DNA from: Actinomycetes bacterium
GTDB taxonomy: Bacteria; Actinomycetota; Actinomycetes; Propionibacteriales; Propionibacteriaceae
Direction of reading: 5' to 3'
Length of the DNA: 6,492 nt
Assembly (NCBI GenBank): GCA_023437345.1
Contig: JAEZGC010000066.1
Span: 1 to 6,492 of the forward strand
Under the pieces are notes generated by a model. That model was not told where the DNA came from. It did no database searches and worked only from the letters and a program-made list of their open reading frames with translations. Positions within the stretch are counted from its first letter, which is position 1. Each line of letters opens with the position of its first letter. Position numbers and translations under genes: made by a program. Shown in pieces: positions 1-5,606 of the stretch.

Positions 1-1525
1 CCCCCGGGCGCGTCGCGGCCAGCGCGGCGGCCACCCGTCCGGCCACCAGCGGTGCCGCGAACGAGGTGCCGCTCCAGATCGCGAACCCGCCCCGGAAGTC
101 GTCGGGGTCCTCCGACTCGCGGTGCCGGTCGTAGGCGTCGTCGCGGGCAGTCGGCTGCACGCCGCCGGTGAACGCCGGGGTGGTGCTGACCACTGACGCG
201 CCGATCGCCCAGGTGCCGACCCAGTCGCCGACATTGGAGAACAGCGCGGTGGTCCGGCCGCCCGGGTTCAGCGCCCCGACGCACAGGTGGGCCGCGTAGC
301 CGTCCGGTGCGATGCCGTTGTCTGCGCCGGGCCAGGGCCAAAGCGAGCCGGGGAACGTCGGACGGTCGGTGGCGTCGTTGCCCGCAGAGGTGACCACCAC
401 GCAGCCCAGCCGGCGCAGGTCGCGCAGCAGGTCGAACAGCACGACGTCGAACAGGCCGTCCTGCGGGGTCTCGTGGTAGTAGCCCATCGACAGGCTCAGC
501 ACGTCGATCCGCCGGCCACCGGGCAGGTTGTGCCGGTACCGGTGCAGCAGGACGGCAAGGTCCTCCAGCACCTTCAGCAGCGAGCTCTCGTTGACCACCC
601 CGAGCCCGTTCGCCACCCGGACGGCGAGGATGTCGGCGTCCGGCGCCACCTGCCTGATGATCCCGGCGATGAAGGTGCCGTGCCCGGCCACCGGGTCGAG
701 CTGGCCGTCGAGGGGACCGTACAACTCGGGGAAGCGTTCCGGATCGGCCGGGTCGGTGAGGCCGACCGGGACGCCGTCGACGCTCAGCTCCCGGGTCACC
801 CCGTCCACCAGCCACGGGTGCTCACCGCAGCCGGTGTCGTGGACGGCGACCACCGGCGGCGACTTCAGCCCGCTGCGGCGCGGCGGCGGGCCGACCCACG
901 CCACGGCCTGCCGTCCGCCACGGCCAGGCCAGCCGTACTCGCCCACCGGGTTGGTCTGGGTGTAGGGGTTGGTCTGCGTGTAGGGGTTGGTCTGCGTGTA
1001 CGGGTTGGTCTGGGTGTAGGGATTCGTCTGCGTGTACGGGTTGAGGCCGATCGGGTCGACGGCCAGGACGTGGTCCAGCCCGACCCCGCGCAACCCGCCG
1101 CCGCCGAGCAGCCGGGCCCGCTGCAGCACCCGCCAGGCGTCCGGCGGGGCGGGCGACTCGCCCCGGTCGGGCAGGTCGGGGGTGGTGAGCCGCACCACGA
1201 CAGTGACCGGACCCTGCGGGTAGCGCGGCTCGGGGTAGGCCTCGTTGTCCCCGATCCGGCTGCCGTCCAGCCGGAGCCGCTCGATGCCCCAGCCGAAGCC
1301 GGCCGCGGCTCGCGCCAGCAGCTGGACGTTGTCGCCCAGACCGCCGGTGCTGGACGCCAGCAGGCGGTCGGGAAGGTAGGCGGTCGGGAACACGGTCAGC
1401 CCGTCGATCGGCTCGACCAGCGGGTTCAGCACCACGCCGAACGGGATCGACCCGGCGGCCCGTTGCCGCCACCCCCACCCCCTGGGCTGGGCCCGGCCGT
1501 CGGGTTCGTTGCCGTTCTGGGTCAT
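1..1525 (-). CDS. S8 family (subtilisin-like) serine protease, cytoplasmic, C-terminus outside window
   Basis: Endopeptidase of the subtilisin family. Translated from ATG at 1525 (AAGGAG 5 nt upstream), 508 residues are visible with no stop, so the 3' end lies beyond the left edge. The catalytic set is complete: Asp230 (VAVHDTGCG), His282 (AGHGTFIAG), oxyanion Asn383 (TSAGND) and Ser488 (SGTSFAAP). Residues 1-160 form a family-specific N-terminal region with no recognisable domain. Residues 162-191 are five exact NPYTQT repeats, and the catalytic domain starts near 222. The N-terminus is hydrophilic with no signal peptide or membrane segment, so the enzyme probably acts inside the cell, unlike most secreted subtilisins. 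It is the third gene of a cassette with an ECF sigma factor and a beta-sandwich protein, 46 nt after the latter's stop. The protease assignment is secure; its substrate and activator are unknown. An intracellular processing or effector role is inferred from context. Confidence 0.95.
   Translation of the reverse strand, partial: MTQNGNEPDGRAQPRGWGWRQRAAGSIPFGVVLNPLVEPIDGLTVFPTAYLPDRLLASSTGGLGDNVQLLARAAAGFGWGIERLRLDGSRIGDNEAYPEPRYPQGPVTVVVRLTTPDLPDRGESPAPPDAWRVLQRARLLGGGGLRGVGLDHVLAVDPIGLNPYTQTNPYTQTNPYTQTNPYTQTNPYTQTNPVGEYGWPGRGGRQAVAWVGPPPRRSGLKSPPVVAVHDTGCGEHPWLVDGVTRELSVDGVPVGLTDPADPERFPELYGPLDGQLDPVAGHGTFIAGIIRQVAPDADILAVRVANGLGVVNESSLLKVLEDLAVLLHRYRHNLPGGRRIDVLSLSMGYYHETPQDGLFDVVLFDLLRDLRRLGCVVVTSAGNDATDRPTFPGSLWPWPGADNGIAPDGYAAHLCVGALNPGGRTTALFSNVGDWVGTWAIGASVVSTTPAFTGGVQPTARDDAYDRHRESEDPDDFRGGFAIWSGTSFAAPLVAGRVAAALAATRPG
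953..1042 (-). repeat. Five in-frame 18-bp repeats encoding NPYTQT
   Basis: Five consecutive 18-bp units encode (NPYTQT)5 at residues 162-191 of the S8 protease, followed by a partial sixth unit (NP, then VGE). The units are not identical in DNA. They vary at third positions (AAC/AAT, CCG/CCC, ACG/ACC) while the amino acids are perfectly conserved. The array sits between the N-terminal region and the catalytic domain, about 39 residues before the catalytic Asp. It may be a flexible linker, a processing site or a partner-binding array; the sequence does not decide between these. Confidence 0.97.
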
Positions 1526-1530
1526 CTGCG

Positions 1531-1536
1531 CTCCTT
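1531..1536 (-). promoter_or_regulatory. Ribosome binding site of the S8 protease gene
   Basis: AAGGAG on the minus strand lies 5 nt upstream of the ATG at 1525. It fixes the protease start and gives it its own strong initiation signal. The two genes upstream are instead joined by a stop/start overlap. Confidence 0.85.
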
Positions 1537-1571
1537 GCTGGTGGGGGTGCCGCGCGCGTCACCGCGCGGTG

Positions 1572-2042
1572 TCAGACGTCGAACTCGGGGGTCAGGAACT
1601 CGCGGGTGCCGGCGCCCTGCCTGATGATCAGCCGGACCCGGGCCTGGCCCGGCGGCACCGTGTCGAAGGCGAACCTGCCTGCCGAGCTCGGGCCGGCGGC
1701 GTGCTCGCGCCCGCCTGCCTCCAGCCGGACGGCGAGCACGTCGGCGTCCACCCAGCCGTCGATCCGGCGCCGGCCGTCCTCGGTGTCGGAGACGTGCAGC
1801 AGGACGCTGGTGTCGCCGTCCCCGAACTGCAGCGTGTGCGGCGCGGTCTCGCCGCGCACCGCCCCGACGGCGGCGTCCTCCAGCAGCGACAGCACCTCCC
1901 ACTCCCGGGTGAGGTCGTCGATGGCGACCTCCGCCACGATCCGGTCGGTCAGGTCGGCGGGAACCGGGTCGACCGTCTCCCAGAGTTCGCGCAGCCGGGC
2001 GAACAGTTCGGCGTCGGCGCCCGGAACCGGGTACTCGGTCAC
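1572..2042 (-). CDS. ECF-sigma-linked protein with helical N-terminus and carboxypeptidase-regulatory-like beta domain
   Basis: A 156-residue soluble protein with no signal peptide or membrane segment. The start is GTG at 2042, which overlaps the sigma-factor stop by 4 nt (GTGA). A purine-rich GGAGAGGGGG lies just upstream, inside the sigma gene. The same frame stays open upstream to 2231, but that stretch is the sigma gene read out of frame. Residues 10-56 look like charged amphipathic helices (LFARLRELWETVD, LTDRIVAEVAIDDL). Residues 70-155 alternate in a beta pattern. The segment RRIDGWVDADVLAVRLEAG followed by GRFAFDTVPPGQARV resembles the carboxypeptidase-regulatory-like/transthyretin-type beta-sandwich. 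The position right after an ECF sigma factor is where an anti-sigma factor often sits, but no zinc-binding HxxxCxxC motif or membrane anchor is present. I infer an adaptor or regulator acting between the sigma factor and the S8 protease. The function is not established. Confidence 0.85.
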   Translation of the reverse strand: MTEYPVPGADAELFARLRELWETVDPVPADLTDRIVAEVAIDDLTREWEVLSLLEDAAVGAVRGETAPHTLQFGDGDTSVLLHVSDTEDGRRRIDGWVDADVLAVRLEAGGREHAAGPSSAGRFAFDTVPPGQARVRLIIRQGAGTREFLTPEFDV

Positions 2043-2656
2043 GGGGTCACCCCCTCTCCGCCGGCCAGCAGCGACCGTAGCTTGGCAAGGCAGCGCTGCC
2101 GGGTGGGGCCGATGCTGCCGATCGGCATCCCCAGCTCCCCGGCCAGGCTGGCGTAGTCGGGGCGGTCCTCGAAAGCGACCACCCGCAGCAGCCGCCGACA
2201 GCGCTCGGTGAGTGCCGTGACGGCCCGCCACAGCTCAGCGGCGGCGCGACCCCGTCCGGCGGTGTCCTCGGCGGACTCCCGGACGGGCAGCCGCAGATCG
2301 AGCTGCTCCGGCTCGGACGGGTCGGCCCGGCGTTGCTGGCGGCTGACCCGCCACGCCTCGCGGCGGGCCGTGGTCATCAGCCAGCCCGCGACAGCCTGCG
2401 GCTGGGTGATCGAGCCGTGCTGGCGGACCAGGGTGAGCCAGGTGGTCTGGACCACGTCCTCGGCCAGGGCCGCGTCCAGCCCGTAGGAGCGGACCAGGTG
2501 CCACAGCACCGGCGACATCAGCCGGACCAGCTCGTCCATCGCCAGCGAGTCGCCGTCGCGCCACCGCTGGAACAGGACTGCCGCCTGCTGCCACCGGGTC
2601 CGGGTGGGCAGGTCGGACTCGTCCGCGCGGGGGGTGGCGTCGGCCATGGGGACCAT
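2039..2656 (-). CDS. ECF-type RNA polymerase sigma factor (sigma-70 family)
   Basis: An alternative sigma factor that directs RNA polymerase to a specific promoter set. From ATG 2656 it has 205 residues, the usual ECF size. Region 2 spans about 30-109, with the polymerase-binding stretch AEDVVQTTWLTLV and the promoter-melting part ending in AGWLMTTARREAWR. A linker rich in Pro, Glu and Arg follows. Region 4 spans about 141-196, with the helix-turn-helix DYASLAGELGMPIGSIGPTR near 167-186, which reads the -35 element. The start is uncertain. GTG 2665, ATG 2656 and ATG 2647 are all in frame and none has a Shine-Dalgarno sequence, so translation may be leaderless. The gene heads a cassette with a beta-sandwich protein (4-nt overlap) and an S8 protease. 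No classical zinc or membrane anti-sigma gene is visible nearby. Family membership is secure; the specific ECF subgroup cannot be assigned by eye. Confidence 0.93.
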   Translation of the reverse strand: MVPMADATPRADESDLPTRTRWQQAAVLFQRWRDGDSLAMDELVRLMSPVLWHLVRSYGLDAALAEDVVQTTWLTLVRQHGSITQPQAVAGWLMTTARREAWRVSRQQRRADPSEPEQLDLRLPVRESAEDTAGRGRAAAELWRAVTALTERCRRLLRVVAFEDRPDYASLAGELGMPIGSIGPTRQRCLAKLRSLLAGGEGVTP

Positions 2657-2685
2657 TGTGTTCACACGGTGCAGGAGTGCGGCAA
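2655..2685 (-). promoter_or_regulatory. Possible promoter of the sigma-factor cassette (weak)
   Basis: On the minus strand TTGCCG (2685-2680) and CACAAT (2660-2655) are spaced 19 nt apart and lie just before ATG 2647. If used, transcription would begin at or near that ATG and give a leaderless message, which would explain the missing ribosome binding site. The spacing is long and the hexamers are imperfect. The promoter could equally be an autoregulatory ECF promoter that I do not recognise. Confidence 0.2.
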
Positions 2686-2704
2686 GGCCCCCGGTGATAC
2701 CGGG

Positions 2705-2725
2705 CGGGGCGGGCGCCCCGCCCCG
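2705..2725 (-). terminator. psuG: GC-rich hairpin after psuG, candidate terminator
   Basis: A 9-bp perfect all-GC stem (CGGGGCGGG paired with CCCGCCCCG) with a 3-nt loop begins 2 nt after the psuG TAG stop and lies 39 nt before the earliest possible sigma-factor start (GTG 2665). No U-tract follows on the minus strand. It would therefore be a U-less actinobacterial-type terminator or an RNA-stabilising 3' structure. It suggests psuK-psuG and the sigma cassette are separate transcripts. Confidence 0.45.
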
Positions 2726-2726
2726 G

Positions 2727-3647
2727 CTACCGGCGCGCGTACGCGACAGCTATCTCGGCGCCGAGCCGCGCATTGTTCTTCACCAGCGCGATGTTGGCCT
2801 CAAGCGACGCCCCGCCGGACAGCTCCACTATCCGTCCGAGCAGGAACGGGGTGACTGCCGCGCCGGTAAGGCCGGCCCGGTCGGCTTCGGCGACCGCCTG
2901 GGAGATCAGGGTGGCGATCTGGTCGGACGGCATCTCGTCGGCGACCGGGATCGGGTTCGCGACGACGATCCCGCCGGCCAGCCCGAGGTCCCACTTGGCC
3001 TTCATGGCGGCCGCGATCTCGTCGGGGGAGTCGAGCCGCAGCGGCGCCCGGAAGCCTGACGAGCGGGAGTAGAAGGACGGGAAGTCGTCTGACCCGACGG
3101 CGACCACCGGCACGCCGAGGGTCTCCAGCACCTCAAGGGTCCTGCCGATATCCAGCAGCGACTTCACCCCGGCGCTGACCACAGCCACGTCGGTCAAGGA
3201 CAGCTCGGTCAGGTCGGCCGAGATGTCCATCGACGTCTCGGCGCCGCGGTGGACGCCGCCCAGTCCGCCGGTGACGAAGACCCGGATCCCGGCCAGCGCG
3301 GCCAGCCGCATAGTCGAGGCGACGGTGGTCGCGCCGTGCTCGCCGCGGGCCACCACGTAGGGCAGGTCGCGGATCGACACCTTGCGGACGTCGGGGTCGG
3401 AGCCCAGCAGGTCGAGTTCGGCCTCGTCCAGCCCGATCCGCGGGACGCCGTGCAGGATGGCGACGGTGGCCGGCACCGCCCCGCCGGCCCGCACCAGCTC
3501 CTCCACCTCCCGCGCCGTCTCGACATTGCGCGGGTAGGGCATGCCGTGGCTGATGATCGTCGACTCCAGCGCCACCACCGGCGTCTGGTCGGCCAGCGCG
3601 GCGGCGACCTCGGGGGAGAGGGCGAGCATCGGGTGCGGTGTGGTCAT
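2727..3647 (-). CDS. psuG: Pseudouridine-5'-phosphate glycosidase
   Basis: Cleaves the C-C glycosidic bond of pseudouridine 5'-phosphate to give uracil and ribose 5-phosphate (reversible), in the cytoplasm. The 306 residues match the family's usual length and the family signatures run throughout: ALESTIISHGMPYPRN (27-41), GATTVASTM (105-113), FVTGGLGGVHRGAETSMDIS (124-143), VVSAGVKSLLDIG (156-168), PVVAVGSDDFPSFYSRSSG (180-198) and LEANIALVKNNA (282-293). By correspondence with E. coli PsuG (YeiN), Lys162 is the Schiff-base lysine, and Glu28 and Asn285 line the active site. ATG 3647 is chosen because AAGGAG lies 7 nt upstream and the start overlaps the kinase stop by 4 nt (ATGA). The same frame is open far upstream, but that part is the kinase gene out of frame. 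Cotranscription with the kinase completes pseudouridine breakdown. Confidence 0.97.
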   Translation of the reverse strand: MTTPHPMLALSPEVAAALADQTPVVALESTIISHGMPYPRNVETAREVEELVRAGGAVPATVAILHGVPRIGLDEAELDLLGSDPDVRKVSIRDLPYVVARGEHGATTVASTMRLAALAGIRVFVTGGLGGVHRGAETSMDISADLTELSLTDVAVVSAGVKSLLDIGRTLEVLETLGVPVVAVGSDDFPSFYSRSSGFRAPLRLDSPDEIAAAMKAKWDLGLAGGIVVANPIPVADEMPSDQIATLISQAVAEADRAGLTGAAVTPFLLGRIVELSGGASLEANIALVKNNARLGAEIAVAYARR

Positions 3648-4597
3648 CTGGTGGCTCCTTCGGCTACGGCGCGGGCGGCGGCGAAGGCCTCGCCCAGGTC
3701 GGGACGCACTGTGTACGGGCTGGCGATGGTGAGCGCGGCGGCGAGGTGGCCGGTCCGGGCGGCGGCCAGCGGCTCCTCGCCGGCCAGCAGGCCGTGGACG
3801 TAGCCGGCGACCAGCGCGTCCCCGGCGCCGGTCACGTCGACCACCGCCGCCTCGACCGGGTCGAGGACGGTCACCGTCGCGTCGGCGGCGCAGAACAGGC
3901 TGCCGCGGGGGCCGCGACTGACCCAGGTGTGGGCGACGCCCCGGGAGTGCAACGCGCGGGCCGCGGCTATCGCGTCGCGGGTGTCGCTGACCGGCAGGCC
4001 GGCCAGGGCGGCGAGCTCGTCGGTGTTGGGGGTGACGGTGAACAGCGGGTGCCGCGGCTGCACGAGGGAGCTGAGCCGCGCAGCCTTGGCGACGCTGACC
4101 GGCTCGAGCACCGCCGGGACGCGCGCTCCCGCCGCCAGCGTCAGTACCCACACCACGACGGCGGGCGGCAGGTTGCCGTCCAGCACCACGACGCCGGCGC
4201 CGGCGATCAGGTCGCGGGCCCCGGTCAGCTGGCCGACGGTGAGCGCATCGGTGGCGGCAAGGTCGGCCACTCCCGCCAGCAGCTCGCCGTCGGCGTCGAG
4301 GAGGGCGAGGTAGCTGCCGGTCGGGTGGGGCCCGCGGACCACATGGTCGAGCCGGACGCCCGCGCGCGCCGTCCGGGCCAGCAGGTCCTCCCCGGCCAGG
4401 TCGTCGCCGACCGCTGCGACGAGGTGGACCCGGCTGCCCAGCCGGGCCAGTCCCTCGGCTATGTTGCGACCCACCCCGCCGGCGGTCTGGGTGAGCGTGC
4501 CCGGGTTCGACGTGTGCAGGCGGGCTGGTGCGGTGCTGCGGGCCTTGAGGTCCATCGCGGCACCGCCGACGACCACCGCGTAGCGCTCGTTGGGCAC
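3644..4597 (-). CDS. psuK: PfkB-family carbohydrate kinase, probable pseudouridine kinase
   Basis: Phosphorylates the sugar 5'-hydroxyl using ATP. The likely substrate is pseudouridine, giving pseudouridine 5'-phosphate for PsuG, whose start its stop overlaps by 4 nt. The 317 residues show a ribokinase fold: N-terminal strand with the substrate-side motif VVVGGAAMDLK (8-18), PfkB signature 1 (AGGVGRNIAEGLARLG, 39-54), TPNTDEL (189-195), and signature 2 DVTGAGDALVAGYVHG (254-269) with catalytic Asp260 and the GAGD anion hole. The start is GTG 4597, where the family's first beta strand begins. The frame stays open to 4702, but that extension would run into the divergent gene and has no homology-like sequence. 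The Shine-Dalgarno is weak (GTGAG at 4 nt). It lacks the N-terminal DNA-binding extension found on some PsuK proteins. Substrate is inferred from the psuG coupling; the kinase family is certain. Confidence 0.93.
   Translation of the reverse strand: MPNERYAVVVGGAAMDLKARSTAPARLHTSNPGTLTQTAGGVGRNIAEGLARLGSRVHLVAAVGDDLAGEDLLARTARAGVRLDHVVRGPHPTGSYLALLDADGELLAGVADLAATDALTVGQLTGARDLIAGAGVVVLDGNLPPAVVVWVLTLAAGARVPAVLEPVSVAKAARLSSLVQPRHPLFTVTPNTDELAALAGLPVSDTRDAIAAARALHSRGVAHTWVSRGPRGSLFCAADATVTVLDPVEAAVVDVTGAGDALVAGYVHGLLAGEEPLAAARTGHLAAALTIASPYTVRPDLGEAFAAARAVAEGATR
3655..3660 (-). promoter_or_regulatory. psuG: Ribosome binding site of psuG
   Basis: AAGGAG on the minus strand lies 7 nt upstream of ATG 3647, within the last codons of the kinase gene. 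It settles the psuG start and supports translational coupling with the kinase. Confidence 0.8.
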
Positions 4598-4694
4598 CCG
4601 CTCACTGTATCGCCGGGGTCGTGCCCGCCCGGTATGGACGCTGGCCGCCGTCGGTGACACGGTGTTCAATGCAGGAGACACGAACGGAGCCGCT
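4598..4694. promoter_or_regulatory. Divergent intergenic region holding the psuK and cpdA promoters
   Basis: This 97-nt gap separates divergently transcribed genes, so both promoters should lie here. On the minus strand TACAGT just before the psuK GTG is a fair -10 element, but its -35 is poor. On the plus strand TTCAAT (4665-4670) is a possible -10 for the phosphodiesterase, also without a good -35. A short inverted repeat ACACgGTGT (4657-4665) could be an operator half or chance. GGAG 5 nt before GTG 4695 is the phosphodiesterase ribosome binding site. Confidence 0.45.
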
Positions 4695-5603
4695 GTGAAC
4701 AACCTGGGTCAGTACCCACCGCCGGAGCAGGTGATCGTCCACCTCAGCGACACCCACTTCGTCGCCGACGGATCCCTGCTGATGGGGGTGGCCGACTCCG
4801 ACGCGCGCCTGGCCGAGGCGCTGCGGGGGTTGGCCGCCGGCGGGCTGCGTCCGGCAGCGATAGTGGTGACCGGCGATATCGCCGACACCGGCGCCGCGTC
4901 CGCCTACGCCCGGGTGCGCGCCCTGCTGGAGCCGGTGGCCGACGAGCTGGGTGCCCGACTGGTGTGGGTGATGGGCAATCACGACCGGCGCGAGGAGTTC
5001 CGCGCCGGGCTGCTGGACGAGCCGCCGTCCGACGCCCCGGTCGACGAGGTGGTCGACCTTGACGGACTGCGCCTCGTAGTGCTCGACACGTCGGTGCCCG
5101 GCCACCACCACGGCGAGCTGACCGACGCGCAGCTCGGCTGGCTGCGCGGAGTGCTGGACGCGCCGGCCCCGCGCGGCACGATCCTCGCGATGCACCATCC
5201 GCCGCTGCCGCTGCCGATGGTGCTCACCCAGCTCATCGAGCTGCGCGAGCAGGCCCGGCTGGCGCAGGCGCTGGAGGGCAGTGACGTGAGGGCGATCATC
5301 GCAGGGCACCTGCACTACAGCACGTGGAGCACCTTCGCCGGCATCCCGGTCTCGGCGGCCGCCGCCACCTGCTACACGATGGACCTGCTCCAGCCCGCGC
5401 CGGGGATCCGTGGCATCGACGGCGGCCAGGCGTTCAACCTGATTCACGTCTACCCCGACCACGTGGTCCACTCGATAGTCCCGATCGGCGCCTTCCCCAC
5501 CGTGTACCGGGTGGACGTGTCCGCCGAGGAGCTTGCGGTGTTCGCGACGCTCAGCCCTGCCGAGCAGGAGGCAGTCATGCTCGCCCGCGACCCCAGCGCC
5601 TGA
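4695..5603 (+). CDS. cpdA: Rv0805/CpdA-like class III cyclic-nucleotide phosphodiesterase
   Basis: Dinuclear-metal phosphodiesterase of the calcineurin-like superfamily. Rv0805, its mycobacterial relative, hydrolyses 3',5'-cAMP and 2',3'-cyclic nucleotides. The 302 residues carry every metal-binding motif: SDTHF (Asp19, His21), TGDIAD (Asp61), MGNHD (Asn95, His96), AMHHPP (His167/168) and AGHLHYST (His205, His207). Long stretches (DTSVPGHHHGEL, the ATCYT strand, NLIHVYPDHVVHS) match the Rv0805 pattern as I recall it, which points to orthology rather than a generic phosphoesterase. The start is GTG 4695, with GGAG 5 nt upstream. The frame is open further upstream to 4590, but that part lies in the divergent promoter region. 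The C-terminal tail is shorter than in Rv0805. There is no signal peptide; it acts in the cytoplasm or at the inner membrane face. A DUF2087 gene follows after 3 nt. Confidence 0.95.
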   Translation: MNNLGQYPPPEQVIVHLSDTHFVADGSLLMGVADSDARLAEALRGLAAGGLRPAAIVVTGDIADTGAASAYARVRALLEPVADELGARLVWVMGNHDRREEFRAGLLDEPPSDAPVDEVVDLDGLRLVVLDTSVPGHHHGELTDAQLGWLRGVLDAPAPRGTILAMHHPPLPLPMVLTQLIELREQARLAQALEGSDVRAIIAGHLHYSTWSTFAGIPVSAAAATCYTMDLLQPAPGIRGIDGGQAFNLIHVYPDHVVHSIVPIGAFPTVYRVDVSAEELAVFATLSPAEQEAVMLARDPSA

Positions 5604-5606
5604 ACC

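Noticed and set aside
953..1042. The 18-bp tandem repeats as a CRISPR array or intergenic satellite
   Set aside because: The units are directly abutting with no spacers, keep the reading frame of the protease and vary only at silent positions, so they are coding repeats.
287..1624. A long plus-strand open frame (445 codons) antisense to the S8 protease, with a Val/Gly/Arg-rich repeated stretch
   Set aside because: It is a high-GC shadow. The opposite strand encodes a full S8 catalytic set, and the repeated Val/Gly/Arg stretch is the complement of the NPYTQT array.
2043..2231. N-terminal extension of the 156-aa protein up to 2231
   Set aside because: The stretch lies inside the sigma-factor region 4 coding sequence in another frame. 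The GTG at 2042 with the 4-nt overlap and upstream purine-rich site is a better start.
2657..2666. TGTGTTCACA inverted repeat upstream of the sigma gene as a cAMP-receptor-protein site
   Set aside because: The arms are only 4 bp with a 2-nt spacer, while the CRP consensus needs TGTGA-N6-TCACA. The match is a half site at best, despite the nearby cyclic-nucleotide phosphodiesterase.
4598..4702. N-terminal extension of the kinase to 4702 and of the phosphodiesterase back to 4590
   Set aside because: The two extensions would overlap each other across the divergent promoter region and add residues without family similarity. The internal GTG starts at 4597 and 4695 match where the folds begin.
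4602..5471. A minus-strand open frame of 289 codons opposite the phosphodiesterase
   Set aside because: Its product has no recognisable domain and a biased His/Gln/Arg/Val composition typical of antisense frames. The plus strand carries all the metallophosphoesterase motifs.
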